A stretch of 64,000 nucleotides of DNA, taken from contig NZ_JAIKTS010000001.1 in the NCBI RefSeq assembly GCF_023556335.1, positions 62,001-126,000 of the forward strand, in the 5' to 3' direction. The notes under the pieces were generated by a model. It searched no databases. It was not told the origin of the DNA and saw only the letters and a program-made list of their open reading frames with translations. The stretch comes from Stenotrophomonas mori (lineage in GTDB: Bacteria > Pseudomonadota > Gammaproteobacteria > Xanthomonadales > Xanthomonadaceae). The translations under genes were made by a program, and so were the position numbers. Below, in pieces: positions 46,901-56,444 of this stretch (the stretch's first letter is position 1; every line of letters begins with the position of its first letter).

Positions 46901-47905
46901 ATGAGCATCGAACTGCTGGCTGAAACCGCCCAGGCCATGGTCGCCCCGGGCAAGGGCATCATCGCCATCGACGAATCCACCGGCACGATCGCCAAGCGCT
47001 TCGCCGGCGTCGGCATCGAGAACACCGAGGCCAACCGCCGTGCCTACCGCGAGCTGCTGCTGACCACGCCCAAGCTCAACGAGCACATCTCCGGCGCCAT
47101 CCTGTTCGACGAAACCATCCGCCAGTCGACCAAGGACGGCGTGCCGTTCGCCAAGTTCATGGCCGACAACGGCATGATCCCGGGGATCAAGGTCGACAAG
47201 GGTACCCACCCGCTGGCCGGCTGCCCGGGCGAGCTGGTCACCGAAGGCCTGGACGGCCTGCGCGCGCGCCTGCAGGAGTACTACACGCTGGGTGCCCGCT
47301 TCGCCAAGTGGCGCGCGGTGATCAACATCGGCGAGAGCATCCCGTCGGGCACCTGCATCGAGGCCAACGCGCACGCGCTGGCGCGCTACGCCGCGCTGTG
47401 CCAGGAATGCGGCCTGGTGCCGATGGTCGAGCCGGAAGTGATCATGGACGGCGACCACGACATCGAGACCTGCTACGAAGTCACCGAAGCCACCCTGCGC
47501 TCGCTGTTCGATGCGCTGTACCAGCAGAACGTGCTGCTGGAAGGCACGATCCTGAAGGCCTCGATGGTCATCGCCGGCAAGGACTGCGATGAGCAGGCCG
47601 ACGTCGAGGAAGTGGCCGAAGCCACCGTGATGTGCCTGAAGAGCACCGTGCCGGCGATCCTGCCGGGCGTGGTGTTCCTGTCCGGCGGGCAGAGCGACGA
47701 GCAGTCCACCGCGCACCTGAACGCGATGAACCAGCTCGACAGGCTGCCGTGGCCGCTGAGCTTCTCCTACGGCCGCGCGATGCAGCAGGCCGCGCTGAAG
47801 CTGTGGGCGAAGGACATGCAGGGCAACTATGAAGCCGCGCAGCAGACCGTCTACGCCCGTGCCAGGGAAAACGGCCTGGCCGCGCTGGGCAAGTGGGAAG
47901 GCTGA
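46901..47905 (+). CDS. fba: Fructose-bisphosphate aldolase class I
   Basis: This enzyme cleaves fructose-1,6-bisphosphate into dihydroxyacetone phosphate and glyceraldehyde-3-phosphate through a Schiff base. The 334-residue protein is the animal-like class I type: GKGIIAIDESTGTIAKRF, ILFDETIRQSTKDG, VPMVEPEVIMDGDHD, and K219 (the Schiff-base lysine) in LEGTILKASMV, where many homologues have KPSMV. FLSGGQSDEQSTAHLNAMN binds the substrate phosphate. Most bacteria use class II; class I is usual in Xanthomonadaceae. Confidence 0.97.
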   Translation: MSIELLAETAQAMVAPGKGIIAIDESTGTIAKRFAGVGIENTEANRRAYRELLLTTPKLNEHISGAILFDETIRQSTKDGVPFAKFMADNGMIPGIKVDKGTHPLAGCPGELVTEGLDGLRARLQEYYTLGARFAKWRAVINIGESIPSGTCIEANAHALARYAALCQECGLVPMVEPEVIMDGDHDIETCYEVTEATLRSLFDALYQQNVLLEGTILKASMVIAGKDCDEQADVEEVAEATVMCLKSTVPAILPGVVFLSGGQSDEQSTAHLNAMNQLDRLPWPLSFSYGRAMQQAALKLWAKDMQGNYEAAQQTVYARARENGLAALGKWEG

Positions 47906-47931
47906 TCGCCGCCTGCCCATGATGGATGTGG

Positions 47932-47963
47932 AAACGCCGGCCTTGTGCCGGCGTTTCTGTTTT
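47932..47963 (+). terminator. Rho-independent terminator after fba
   Basis: AAACGCCGGC-CTTGT-GCCGGCGTTT is a perfect 10-bp stem followed by CTGTTTT, 26 bases after the stop. Confidence 0.9.
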
Positions 47964-48021
47964 CGCGGGGTCCCCGTTCTACACCGGGAAGCGCGGGGGG
48001 CTGTGGGGGTGGGCCCTGCGC

Positions 48022-48713
48022 GGTAATGCCCCAGCGGGGCAGGGCCCCGCTCTACGGGGGGAACGTGAGGCTCTGTAGCGCCGGGCCCTGCCCGGCGGGG
48101 TGCTCGCGGTGATGCCCCAGCGGGGCACGGCCCCGCTCTACAGGGGAACGCGAGGCTCTGTAGCGCCGGGCCCTGCCCGGCGGGTGTTCGCGGTAATGCC
48201 CCGGCGGGGCACGGCCCCGCTCTACAGGGGAACACGAGGCTCTGTAGCGCCGGGCCCTGCCCGGCGGGGTGCTCGCGGTGATGCCCCGGCGGGGCATGGC
48301 CCCGCTCTACAGGGGAACACGAGTCTCTGTAGCGCCGGGCCCTGCCCGGCGGGTGCTCGCGGTGATGCCCCGGCGGGGCGCGGCCCCGCTCTACAGGGGG
48401 AACGTGAGGTGCTGTAGCGCCGGGCCCTGCCCGGCGGGTGTTCGCGGTGATGCCCCGGCGGGGCACGGCCCCGCTCTACAGGGGAACGCGAGGCTCTGTA
48501 GCGCCGGGCCCTGCCCGGCGGGGTGCTCGCGGTGATGCCCCGGCGGGGCACGGCCCCGCTCTACAGGGGAACACGAGTCTCTGTAGCGCCGGGCCCTGCC
48601 CGGCGGGGTGCTCGTGGTGATGCCCCGGCGGGGCATGGCCCCGCTCTACAGGGGGAGCGCGAGGCTCTGTAGCGCCGGGCCCTGCCCGGCGGCAGGGCGC
48701 GGCCCCGCTCTGC
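48022..48713 (-). repeat. Tandem array of paired GTAG palindromic repeats (array 4, about 85-bp period, reverse orientation)
   Basis: Nine or so units. The tail-type head GTAGCGCCGGGCC occurs at 48075, 48160, 48244, 48329, 48414, 48498, 48583 and 48669 (spacings 84-86), each matched by an inverted GTAGAG head (reading CTCTAC). The 1-bp steps come from GGCGGG versus GGCGGGG before TGTTCG or TGCTCG. The array begins with a half unit at 48022 and ends with a truncated one near 48713. It is the largest array, lies behind the fba terminator, and points opposite to arrays 1-3. Short frames such as those at 48100-48417 are artefacts of the repeats. Confidence 0.95.
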
Positions 48714-48758
48714 AGGAAAGTCGCTGTTGTGCGGCGTCGGGAAGGCACCGGCGCCGGG

Positions 48759-49331
48759 TCAGCGGGCGAAGGTGGGCTGTGGATCGTCGATGCCGGCGCC
48801 GGTCTGCGTGGCCGTGGCCAGTGCCTGCCGGTAGGCCTTGAAGGTGGCGGTGTTGTAGGCGACCAGGAGGATGCGCAGCGGCCGGCTGTGGGACTTCTGC
48901 CAGGTGACGGTCTCGGTGACCGCGATGGTGGCGGCCTGGTGCAGCGAGTAGCCGTACACCCCGCAGCTGATGGCGGGGAAGGCGATCGAATCCAGCTGCA
49001 TCTGTTCGGCCAGCCGCAGCGATTGCCAGTAGCAGTTGGCCAGCAGCGCGGCCTCGTTGTGCTGCCCGCCCTGCCAGACCGGGCCGACGGTGTGGAAGAC
49101 ATGGCGCGCGGGCAGGGCATGGCCGCCGGTGGCGCGCACTTCCCCGGTGGGGCAGCGCACGCCGGGACGGAGCTCCGGCAGCGCTGCGCATTCGGCGCGC
49201 AGGCCGGGGCCTGCGGCGTGGTGGATCGCGCCATCGACCCCGCCACCGCCGAGCAGGCCCTCATTGGCCGCATTGACGATGGCGTCCACCGTCAACGTGG
49301 TGATGTCGCCCTGCCAGATGTCGATGTTCAT
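48759..49331 (-). CDS. Macrodomain protein (ADP-ribose hydrolase type)
   Basis: A 190-residue macrodomain of the YmdB/O-acetyl-ADP-ribose deacetylase type. Key residues are N20 and N23 in IVNAANEGLLGGGGVDGAIH, the Gly-rich loop residues 28-31, and D33. HVFHTVGPVW and IAFPAISCGVYGY complete the ADP-ribose pocket. The ATG at 49331 has a strong AGGGAGGA ribosome-binding site; the frame upstream is not supported. Likely removes ADP-ribose or deacetylates O-acetyl-ADP-ribose. The 705-base gap upstream is empty. Confidence 0.92.
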   Translation of the reverse strand: MNIDIWQGDITTLTVDAIVNAANEGLLGGGGVDGAIHHAAGPGLRAECAALPELRPGVRCPTGEVRATGGHALPARHVFHTVGPVWQGGQHNEAALLANCYWQSLRLAEQMQLDSIAFPAISCGVYGYSLHQAATIAVTETVTWQKSHSRPLRILLVAYNTATFKAYRQALATATQTGAGIDDPQPTFAR

Positions 49332-50036
49332 GTCGCTGATCCTCCCTTGGCCTGCAGGAACGGAATGTGACGGATGCACGGATTGCAGGCGGTCGCGGAG
49401 AAGTCTGAGCAGGGGCGGTCTCGGCGGCTGCGACGGGCCGGTGCCGGGGCGCGATGCCGGTGCCGTGGGACCCGCATCCGGGCGCCACGGCGGCGTGCCG
49501 GGATGCGGCCAGCCGCCGGCGGGTGCAGGAGCGGGATGGGGCAGCAGGAACCCGCCGCCGCGCGGGGTCGCGTCGTGAGGGCCGCTGGTGCAGGGGAAGG
49601 AGGGCAGGGCCGCGGCCGTTGTGGTCCGTGGCGGTGGGCGCATGTGCCGCGGTTGCCGGGCCGTCCGGGCCGGTGCCGGGCGACGCCCGTCCCGAGTGCC
49701 GCGGGACGCGACCGGTGCGATGCGGCATTGCCGGGGCGGGATTCCGGAATGTTCCGGAAGCGCCTCGGCAGCGTCAGCGGGCTTTCCGGGCCGGCCGTCG
49801 GTTGTGGCCGCCGCTCCGCCGAGGGGGCGGGCAGGGCGGTGGCGTCCCGTGGGCCGTCGCCGGGGAGGCCTCGACGCCGGGGCGACGCTCCGTTCCTGCG
49901 GCTGCGCGGCAGGGCGCCGGCGGTGCAGTGGCCGCAGGCCGGGACCGGGCGCATCGATGGGGGCCGACAGTGGCCGCCAGCGTCCACCTGTCCCGGCGGG
50001 GCGACCCGGGACGCCGGGTCGCCGTGGGGCGGTGGC
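49332..50036. other. Long intergenic stretch without a recognisable gene
   Basis: 705 bases between the macrodomain gene and cysK, both on the minus strand. Long frames are open on both strands, but they have no family resemblance and repetitive Arg/Ala/Gly composition. No GTAG repeats, tRNA or terminator-like hairpin were seen. It may be a decayed gene. Confidence 0.5.
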
Positions 50037-50996
50037 TCAGGGCAGGCCGGCCAGCCAGTCGTCGTCGCTGCCTTCGTTGATGTCGGCGAACAGCGGGGTG
50101 GAGAAGTAGCGCTCGCCGGTATCGGGCAGCATCGCCAGGATCACCGAGCCGGCCGCGGCGTCGGCGGCCAGTTCCAGTGCGGTGGCCACGGTGGCGCCGG
50201 AGGAGATGCCGACGAAGATGCCTTCCTCGGCGGCGAGCCGGCGCGCGGTCTCGATCGCGCGCTCGTCCTGTACCGAGTGGAGGACGTCGTAGGCGCCGCG
50301 GTTGAGCACGTCCGGCACGAAGTCCGGGGTCCAGCCCTGGATCTTGTGCGGCTTCCATTCGTCGCCCTTGAGCAGGGCCGCGCCGGCCGGCTCGGTGGCG
50401 ACGATGCGGGTGTCCGGGCGCGCCAGCTTCAGCACTTCGCCGACACCGGTGACGGTGCCGCCGGTGCCCCAACCGCTGACGAAGTAGTCCAGGCGGCGGC
50501 CGGCGAAGTCGCGCAGGATCTCGGCGGCGGTGCTGTTGCGGTGATAGGCCGGGTTGGCCGGGTTGGCGAACTGGCTGGCGAGGAACCAGCCGTGCTGGTC
50601 GGACAGTTCCTTGGCCTTGCGCACCATGCCGGTGCCGCGCTCGGCGGCGGGGGTCAGGATCACCTTGGCGCCATAGGCGCGCATGGCCTTGCGGCGCTCG
50701 ACCGAGAAGGTCTCGGTCATCACCGCGACGAACTTGTAGCCGCGGGCGGCGGCGACCATGGCCAGCGCCACGCCGGTATTTCCGGAGGTGGCTTCGACGA
50801 TGGTGTCGCCGGGCTTGAGCACGCCGCGCTGTTCGGCGTCGAGCACGATCGCCAGCGCCAGCCGGTCCTTGACCGAGCCGCCGGGATTGAAGGCTTCGAC
50901 CTTGACGTAAAGGTCCACGCCGGCCGGCGCCAGGCGGTTGAGCTTGACCACCGGGGTGGTGCCGATGGTGTCGAGAATGCTGTTGTAGAGGGCCAT
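50037..50996 (-). CDS. cysK: Cysteine synthase A (O-acetylserine sulfhydrylase)
   Basis: The enzyme forms cysteine from O-acetylserine and sulfide using pyridoxal phosphate. The 319-residue protein has the PLP lysine K43 in NPGGSVKDRLAL, the substrate loop TSGNTG (residues 70-75), GTGGTVTGVG for cofactor phosphate, and VGISSGATVATALEL. The C-terminus ends in a Phe/Asp-rich tail (YFSTPLFADINEG). The length is that of type A. It lies 19 bases downstream of cysG on the same strand, so both are probably co-transcribed and under CysB. Confidence 0.95.
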   Translation of the reverse strand: MALYNSILDTIGTTPVVKLNRLAPAGVDLYVKVEAFNPGGSVKDRLALAIVLDAEQRGVLKPGDTIVEATSGNTGVALAMVAAARGYKFVAVMTETFSVERRKAMRAYGAKVILTPAAERGTGMVRKAKELSDQHGWFLASQFANPANPAYHRNSTAAEILRDFAGRRLDYFVSGWGTGGTVTGVGEVLKLARPDTRIVATEPAGAALLKGDEWKPHKIQGWTPDFVPDVLNRGAYDVLHSVQDERAIETARRLAAEEGIFVGISSGATVATALELAADAAAGSVILAMLPDTGERYFSTPLFADINEGSDDDWLAGLP

Positions 50997-51015
50997 GGGG
51001 AATCTCCTGGGGGAA

Positions 51016-52479
51016 TCAGGCGGCGTCAGCCAGTGTCGTCGGCGGCGTCGGTAGGGAAGGTGAGGGCGCGTCGTCGGCGGCCGGGAGCGGGGCGGCGCCG
51101 AACCAGTGCAGGTCGGTGGCCAGGGCGGCCACGTCGCCGAGGATCAGCAGGGCCGGCGAGCGTACGTCGTGGCGGAGGGCGCTGTCGGCCAGTTGCCGCA
51201 GCGTGCCGCTGACCACGCGCTGGTCGCTGCGCGAGCCATTCTCCACCAGCGCGAACGGCGTGGCGGCGGGCAGGCCGGCCTCGAGCAGCCGCGCCTGGAT
51301 CCGTGCCAGCGCGGCCACGCCCATGTAGAACACCAGGGTCTGCCGCGGCGCGGCCAGCGCCGGCCAGTCCAGGGTATCCAGGGAGTCGCGGCAGTGGGCG
51401 GTGACCAGGCGCAGCTGCTGGGCATGGTCGCGGTGGGTGAGCGGAATGCCGGCATGGGCCGCGCATGCCAGGGCGGCGGTGATGCCGGGTATCACTTCAT
51501 AGGCGATGCCGTGTGCGCGCAGGAACTGCAGCTCTTCGCCGCCGCGCCCGAACACGAAGGCATCGCCGCCCTTGAGCCGGACCACCCGGCGGCCGGCGCG
51601 GGCATGCTCCAGCATCAGCGCGTGGATCTGTTCCTGGGAGGTGCTGGGCCCGCGTGCGGACTTGCCGACCGCGATGCGCTCGGCGTCGCGCCGTGCCAGC
51701 CGCAGCACGCCGGCACCGACCAGGCGGTCGTGCAGGATCACGTCGGCCTGGTTGAGGGCGCGCAGTGCCGCCAGGGTCAGCTGGTCTGGGTTGCCGGCAC
51801 CGGCGCCCACCAGCACCACCGAGCCGGCGGCGGCTGGCGGCGTGTCGGCCATGGCCTGCTGCAGCGCTGCCTCGGCCTCGGCCGGACGGCGCCGGCGCAG
51901 CAGGTCCAGGACCGGGCCGTCGAGCAGGTGGTCGAAGAAGCGGCGGCGTGCGGCGAGGTCGGTGAAGTGCGCGCGGATGCCGTCGCGGCGGCGGCCGATC
52001 AGTTCGGTGAGCTGGCCCCAGGCGCTGTCGAACAGGGTTTCCAGGCGGCGCCGGACATGGCGCGCGACCATCGGCGCGGCGCCGCCGGTGGAGATGGCGA
52101 TCCGCAGCGGTCCACGCTCCACCACCGCGGGCACGTGGAAGCGCGACAGCCGCGCATCGTCGACCACGTTCACGAACAGCCGCCGGGCATCGGCGGCGTC
52201 GGCGACCGCGCGGTTGACCGCCGCTGCGTCGGTGGCGGCGACCACCAGCCAGATGCCGCTGTCCAGCCAGCGCGGGCTGAAGGCGCCCCGCAGCCAGTCG
52301 ATGCGGCCCGCGTCGGCCAGTGCCTGCAGGGCCGGTACCAGCCGGGGCGCACCGACCCGCGGGCGGGCGCCGGCGTCCAGCAGCGCCTCGACCTTGCGGG
52401 CCGCCACCGTACCGCCGCCGACCACGAGGACGGCGCGGCCGTTCAGGTCGGCGAACAGGGGAAACAGGGGAGCGTCCAA
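51016..52479 (-). CDS. cysG: Siroheme synthase CysG
   Basis: Trifunctional enzyme: uroporphyrinogen III methyltransferase, precorrin-2 dehydrogenase and ferrochelatase. It supplies siroheme to sulfite reductase. The 487-residue protein has the N-terminal CysG_B NAD domain ([20 protein letters not shown]) and [18 protein letters not shown], then the C-terminal SUMT domain ([38 protein letters not shown]). The start is TTG at 52479; no ATG or GTG gives the expected N-terminus, and no strong ribosome-binding site is visible. It has a tail of about 20 residues rich in Pro and Ala. Confidence 0.95.
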   Translation of the reverse strand: MDAPLFPLFADLNGRAVLVVGGGTVAARKVEALLDAGARPRVGAPRLVPALQALADAGRIDWLRGAFSPRWLDSGIWLVVAATDAAAVNRAVADAADARRLFVNVVDDARLSRFHVPAVVERGPLRIAISTGGAAPMVARHVRRRLETLFDSAWGQLTELIGRRRDGIRAHFTDLAARRRFFDHLLDGPVLDLLRRRRPAEAEAALQQAMADTPPAAAGSVVLVGAGAGNPDQLTLAALRALNQADVILHDRLVGAGVLRLARRDAERIAVGKSARGPSTSQEQIHALMLEHARAGRRVVRLKGGDAFVFGRGGEELQFLRAHGIAYEVIPGITAALACAAHAGIPLTHRDHAQQLRLVTAHCRDSLDTLDWPALAAPRQTLVFYMGVAALARIQARLLEAGLPAATPFALVENGSRSDQRVVSGTLRQLADSALRHDVRSPALLILGDVAALATDLHWFGAAPLPAADDAPSPSLPTPPTTLADAA

Positions 52480-52641
52480 GGCGGGAGGCGGTGTCCGGTG
52501 AAGGGGCCACGACCGTAGCCCTGCCCCCGGATGCCCGGAAATGACTTGCGCCCCATGCCATATGACGTTCGGTTATAAGTGGGGTCGGGAATCTGGCCTA
52601 CAGTCGATGACCCGCCCTGCCCGAGACGTTTCCGAGCCCCG

Positions 52642-53625
52642 ATGACCCTGACCCAACTGCGCTACCTGGTGGCCATCGCCGACGCCGAGCTCAACATCAC
52701 GCAGGCGGCCACGCGCGTGCACGCCACCCAGCCGGGGTTGTCCAAGCAGCTCAAGCAGCTGGAGGACGAGCTGGGGTTCCTGTTGTTCGTGCGCAAGGGC
52801 CGCAGCCTGGAATCGGTGACCCCGGCGGGGGAGGAAGTGATCGCCCGCGCCCGCCTGGTGCTGGCCGAAGCCAACAACATCCGCACCTATGCCGCCAACC
52901 AGCGCCGCGAGAGCCACGGCCAACTGATCCTGACCACCACCCATACCCAGGCGCGGTTCGTGCTGCCGCCGGCGGTGGCACGGATCAAGCAGGCCTATCC
53001 GCAGGTCAGCGTGCACCTGCAGCAGGCGGCCGAGAGCGATGCGCTGGACCTGCTCGGCCAGGGCGATGCCGACATCGCCATCGTCAGCACCGCGGGCGGC
53101 GAGCCCAGCACCGGCATCGCGGTGCCGCTGTACCGCTGGCGGCGGCTGGTGCTGGTGCCGCGCGGGCACGCGCTGGACCGCGCCGGCCAGGTGCCGGACC
53201 TGGCGGCACTGGCCGGGCACCCGCTGATCAGCTACGAATCCTCGATCCGTCCCGGCTCGTCGCTGCGGCGTGCCTTCGCCACGCGGGGACTGGAGCCGGA
53301 CCTGGCGCTGACCGCGCTGGATGCCGACCTGATCAAGACCTATGTGCGCACCGGCCTGGGCGTGGGGCTGCTGGCGGAGATGGCGGTCAGTGCCGGCGAC
53401 AGCGACCTGCGGGCATGGCCGGCGCCGGCGCCGGTCCCGGAGTGCGTGGCCTGGGCGGTGCTGCCGCGCGACCGCGTGCTGCGCGACTACGCGCTGGAAC
53501 TGGTGCACGTGCTGGCACCGCAGATCGACCCGCGCGACCTGCGCCGCGTGCTCGACGGCAACCAGGAGGCCGACTGGCCGTCGCCGCCGACCTGGGAATC
53601 GCTGACCCAGACGATCACCAGCTGA
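52642..53625 (+). CDS. cysB: LysR-type regulator CysB
   Basis: CysB activates the cysteine regulon in response to N-acetylserine. The 327-residue protein has the winged helix-turn-helix at residues 1-60 (MTLTQLRYLVAIADAELNIT, TQPGLSKQLKQLEDELG). The effector domain carries TTTHTQARFVLPPAVARI, typical of CysB and Cbl, and SYESSIRPGSSLRRAF. It is divergent from cysG with a 162-base gap containing an AT-rich patch (TATGACGTTCGGTTATAAG), where autoregulation and activation of cysGK could occur. Confidence 0.94.
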   Translation: MTLTQLRYLVAIADAELNITQAATRVHATQPGLSKQLKQLEDELGFLLFVRKGRSLESVTPAGEEVIARARLVLAEANNIRTYAANQRRESHGQLILTTTHTQARFVLPPAVARIKQAYPQVSVHLQQAAESDALDLLGQGDADIAIVSTAGGEPSTGIAVPLYRWRRLVLVPRGHALDRAGQVPDLAALAGHPLISYESSIRPGSSLRRAFATRGLEPDLALTALDADLIKTYVRTGLGVGLLAEMAVSAGDSDLRAWPAPAPVPECVAWAVLPRDRVLRDYALELVHVLAPQIDPRDLRRVLDGNQEADWPSPPTWESLTQTITS

Positions 53626-53820
53626 GCGCTGCGGCGCGGCGACGGCCGCACCGGGATCGCCCGCGGGGATGAAACCGGCGGTGCGCCGGATGCCGCGGTG
53701 GAGCGTCGCAGGCCAGGGCGGCTGGACCGGCCGGTACGCGCGCGGCGGCCCCTCATGCGGCAAACGGTCGCACCCGTGCCGGGCCGGCCGCGGTGGCGGC
53801 ACCGATAGAATGACCGGGTC

Positions 53821-54231
53821 ATGCGCTTGGCCCGTTTTCAATCCGTCCTGCTGTACCTGGCATTGGCCGCCACCCTGTTGATGGCGCTGGCACCGGTGCT
53901 CAGCCGCTGGCTGCAGGCGGCGCCCGCGCCGGGCGTCGCCCTGCTGGTGCACGAGGCGGCCCATGCCGACCACACCGCTCACACCGGCGGACACGCCGGG
54001 GAGCCCCGGGGCGCGGCCGGCCACGGCCTGCCGGCCGGGCCGCATGCCGCGCATGGCGAGGCCTGCGACTACTGCACCATGGCCTCGCGCCTGCTGCCCT
54101 GGCTGGCAGCACTGCTGGTGCTCGCTCCGCTGCTGCACCGGCCCGCGCCGGCCTCGCCATGGGCGGTCGCGGTGCCGGCCAGCCTGCGCTGGCCGGCGCA
54201 TCCGGTCCGCGGGCCGCCGTTGTTCTCCTGA
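53821..54231 (+). CDS. DUF2946 family protein, His-rich
   Basis: A 136-residue protein with an N-terminal membrane helix (LLYLALAATLLMALAPVLS) and a second one (LLPWLAALLVLAPLL). The loop between them has ten or so histidines (HEAAHADHTAHTGGH) and CDYC, matching the DUF2946 layout. These proteins are often found next to copper-related TonB receptors, and the His/Cys loop suggests metal binding, although this is inference. It lies 71 bases upstream of the TonB receptor, probably in one operon. Confidence 0.82.
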   Translation: MRLARFQSVLLYLALAATLLMALAPVLSRWLQAAPAPGVALLVHEAAHADHTAHTGGHAGEPRGAAGHGLPAGPHAAHGEACDYCTMASRLLPWLAALLVLAPLLHRPAPASPWAVAVPASLRWPAHPVRGPPLFS

Positions 54232-54302
54232 AAGGCCCTTCCCCATCCTTTCCCCCTGCACGGCCGCCGGCGAGGCGTCGCCGTGCCGTTCTGGAGAACC
54301 CC

Positions 54303-56366
54303 ATGTTCCCTGTTTCCCGTCTGCCGGGTGGTCCGGCCTGCCTGTCCGCCTGCATCTGGCTGGCGCTTGCCCCGGGCCTGGCCCAGGCCGAGGTGCCCGA
54401 GACCGCCCACACCCTGGATACGCTGGTGGTCACCGCCACCGCGCCGGCCTCGCCGTTGCACTGGGTCACCGATCCGCGGTTGCCGCGGCAGCCGGTGCCG
54501 GCCAGCGATGGCGCCGACTACCTGAAGACCGTTCCCGGGTTCTCCGCCATCCGCAACGGCGGCACCAATGGCGATCCGGTCCTGCGCGGGCTGTCCGGAT
54601 CGCGGCTGAACATCCTCAGCAACGACGGCAGCCTGATCGGTGCCTGCCCGTCGCGGATGGACAATCCGTTGTCCTACATCGCGCCGGAAACCTACGACCG
54701 GCTGACGGTCATCAAGGGACCGCAGAGCGTGCGCTGGGGCGCCGGGGCGTCGGCCGGCACGGTGCGTTTCGAGCGCGACGTGCCGCGCTTCGACGCGCCG
54801 GGCATGCAGGTGCAGGCCAGCGCCCTGGGCGGTTCGCGCAACCGCAACGACCAGATGCTCGACGCCAGCGCCGGCAGCACGCCGGGCTACCTGCGGGTCA
54901 GCGGCAACCGTTCCGAGTCCGGCGACTACCGCGACGGCAACGGTGACGTGGTGCCGTCGCGCTGGCGCAAGTGGAATGCCGATGCGGCCATCGGCTGGAC
55001 CCCCGACCCGGATACCGTGCTCGAGCTCAATGCCGGGACCGGCGATGCCCTGGCCCGCTACGCCGGGCGCGGCATGGACGGATCGGCGTTCAAGCGCAGC
55101 AGCTACGGCCTGCGTTTCGAGCGCGGCAACCTGCCCGGTGCCTGGGACACGGTGCAGGCCAGCCTGTACCACAACACCGCCGACCACGTGATGGACAACT
55201 ACACGCTGCGCACGCCCAACCCGCACGGCAGCATGCCGATGGCGATGGCCTCGAACGTGGAGCGGCGCACCCGCGGCGGGCGCGTGGCCGCGGAGTGGCG
55301 CTGGCAGGACGTGGCCGTGGTCGCCGGCGTGGATGCGCAGGACAGTCGCCACCGCAAACGCGGCGGCATGGGCCGCGGCACCTGGCGGCAGCTGCCGTGG
55401 ACCCGCGATGCCGAGCTCGACAACCGCGGCGTGTTCAGCGAGCTGACCTTCGGCGAGGGCACGCCGCAGCGCTGGGTGGGCGGGATGCGGGTGGACAAGG
55501 CCAGCGCCCGCGACCTGCGCCGGAGCACGGGGATGATGGGCATGCCCAACCCGACCGCCGGACAGCGCCGCGAGGAAACCCTGGGCAGCGGCTTCCTGCG
55601 CTACGAGCGCGACCATGGCCAGGCCTGGAACTGGTACGCGGGCTTCGGCCACAGCGCGCGCATGCCCGACTACTGGGAGCTGTTCTCGGCCGATGCCGGG
55701 CCGGCCGGCAGCGCCAGCGCCTTCGCCGCGGTGAAGCCGGAGAAGACCTCGCAGGTCGACCTCGGGCTGCAGTTCCACGGGCGCCAGGTGGAGGCCTGGG
55801 TATCGGCCTACGCCGGGCGCATCCAGGACTACATCCTGTTCGCCTACCGCAGCGGCGGCATGATGGGCGGCAGCACCCGCGCCGACAACGTCGATGCCCG
55901 CATCGCCGGGGCCGAGGCCGGGCTCGAGTGGCGCCCGGCGAGCGCCTGGAAACTCGGCAGCACGCTGGCCTATGCCTGGGGCGAGAACCGCGACAGCGGC
56001 GGCGCGCTGCCGCAGATCCCGCCGCTGGAGGGGCGCTTCAGCGCTGCCTGGGAACACGAGCGGTGGTCCACCGGGCTGCTGCTGCGGGTGGTGGACCGGC
56101 AGGCCCGGGTGGCGCTGGACCAGGGCAACGTGGTCGCGCGCGACCTCGGCCCGAGTGCGGGATTCGCCACGCTCGCGCTCAATGCGGCCTACCGGGTGAC
56201 CGATAGCCTGCGGGCCAGTGCCGGTGTCGACAACCTGTTCGACCGCGCCTATGCCGAGCACCTGAACCTGGCCGGCAGCGCCGATTTCGGCTTCCCCGCC
56301 GATCCGGTGCGGATCAACGAGCCGGGCCGCACGTTCTGGCTGAAGCTCGACTACCGCTACCAGTGA
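54303..56366 (+). CDS. TonB-dependent copper receptor
   Basis: An outer-membrane TonB-dependent receptor of the OprC/NosA copper family. The 687-residue precursor has a signal peptide ending in AQA, a TonB box-like HTLDTLVVTATAPAS, a plug domain (DYLKTVPGFSAIRNGGTNG, VLRGLSGSRLNILSNDG) and a 22-strand barrel ending in a strand FWLKLDYRYQ. Met-rich segments occur at HGSMPMAMASN, TGMMGMPNP and GGMMGGS; such Met clusters can bind copper. The DUF2946 gene precedes it. It imports copper, or possibly another metal, across the outer membrane. Confidence 0.88.
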   Translation: MFPVSRLPGGPACLSACIWLALAPGLAQAEVPETAHTLDTLVVTATAPASPLHWVTDPRLPRQPVPASDGADYLKTVPGFSAIRNGGTNGDPVLRGLSGSRLNILSNDGSLIGACPSRMDNPLSYIAPETYDRLTVIKGPQSVRWGAGASAGTVRFERDVPRFDAPGMQVQASALGGSRNRNDQMLDASAGSTPGYLRVSGNRSESGDYRDGNGDVVPSRWRKWNADAAIGWTPDPDTVLELNAGTGDALARYAGRGMDGSAFKRSSYGLRFERGNLPGAWDTVQASLYHNTADHVMDNYTLRTPNPHGSMPMAMASNVERRTRGGRVAAEWRWQDVAVVAGVDAQDSRHRKRGGMGRGTWRQLPWTRDAELDNRGVFSELTFGEGTPQRWVGGMRVDKASARDLRRSTGMMGMPNPTAGQRREETLGSGFLRYERDHGQAWNWYAGFGHSARMPDYWELFSADAGPAGSASAFAAVKPEKTSQVDLGLQFHGRQVEAWVSAYAGRIQDYILFAYRSGGMMGGSTRADNVDARIAGAEAGLEWRPASAWKLGSTLAYAWGENRDSGGALPQIPPLEGRFSAAWEHERWSTGLLLRVVDRQARVALDQGNVVARDLGPSAGFATLALNAAYRVTDSLRASAGVDNLFDRAYAEHLNLAGSADFGFPADPVRINEPGRTFWLKLDYRYQ

Positions 56367-56374
56367 CAGGGTGT

Positions 56375-56402
56375 CCCCGCCGCCGGGCCTCCGGCGGCGG
56401 GG
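56375..56402. terminator. Hairpin after the TonB receptor gene
   Basis: CCCCGCCGCCGG-GCCT-CCGGCGGCGGGG is a perfect 12-bp stem, nine bases after the stop and 42 bases before the BLUF gene. There is no T run. It may separate the two genes. Confidence 0.55.
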
Positions 56403-56444
56403 AAGGTGTGGCATGCTCGCCTGCCTTGCCCGGAGAACCCGCAG

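Noticed and set aside
48022-48713. CRISPR array interpretation of the periodic repeats
   Set aside because: The whole unit is conserved rather than repeat plus unique spacer, the units are pairs of palindromes with GTAG heads, and there are no cas genes in the window.
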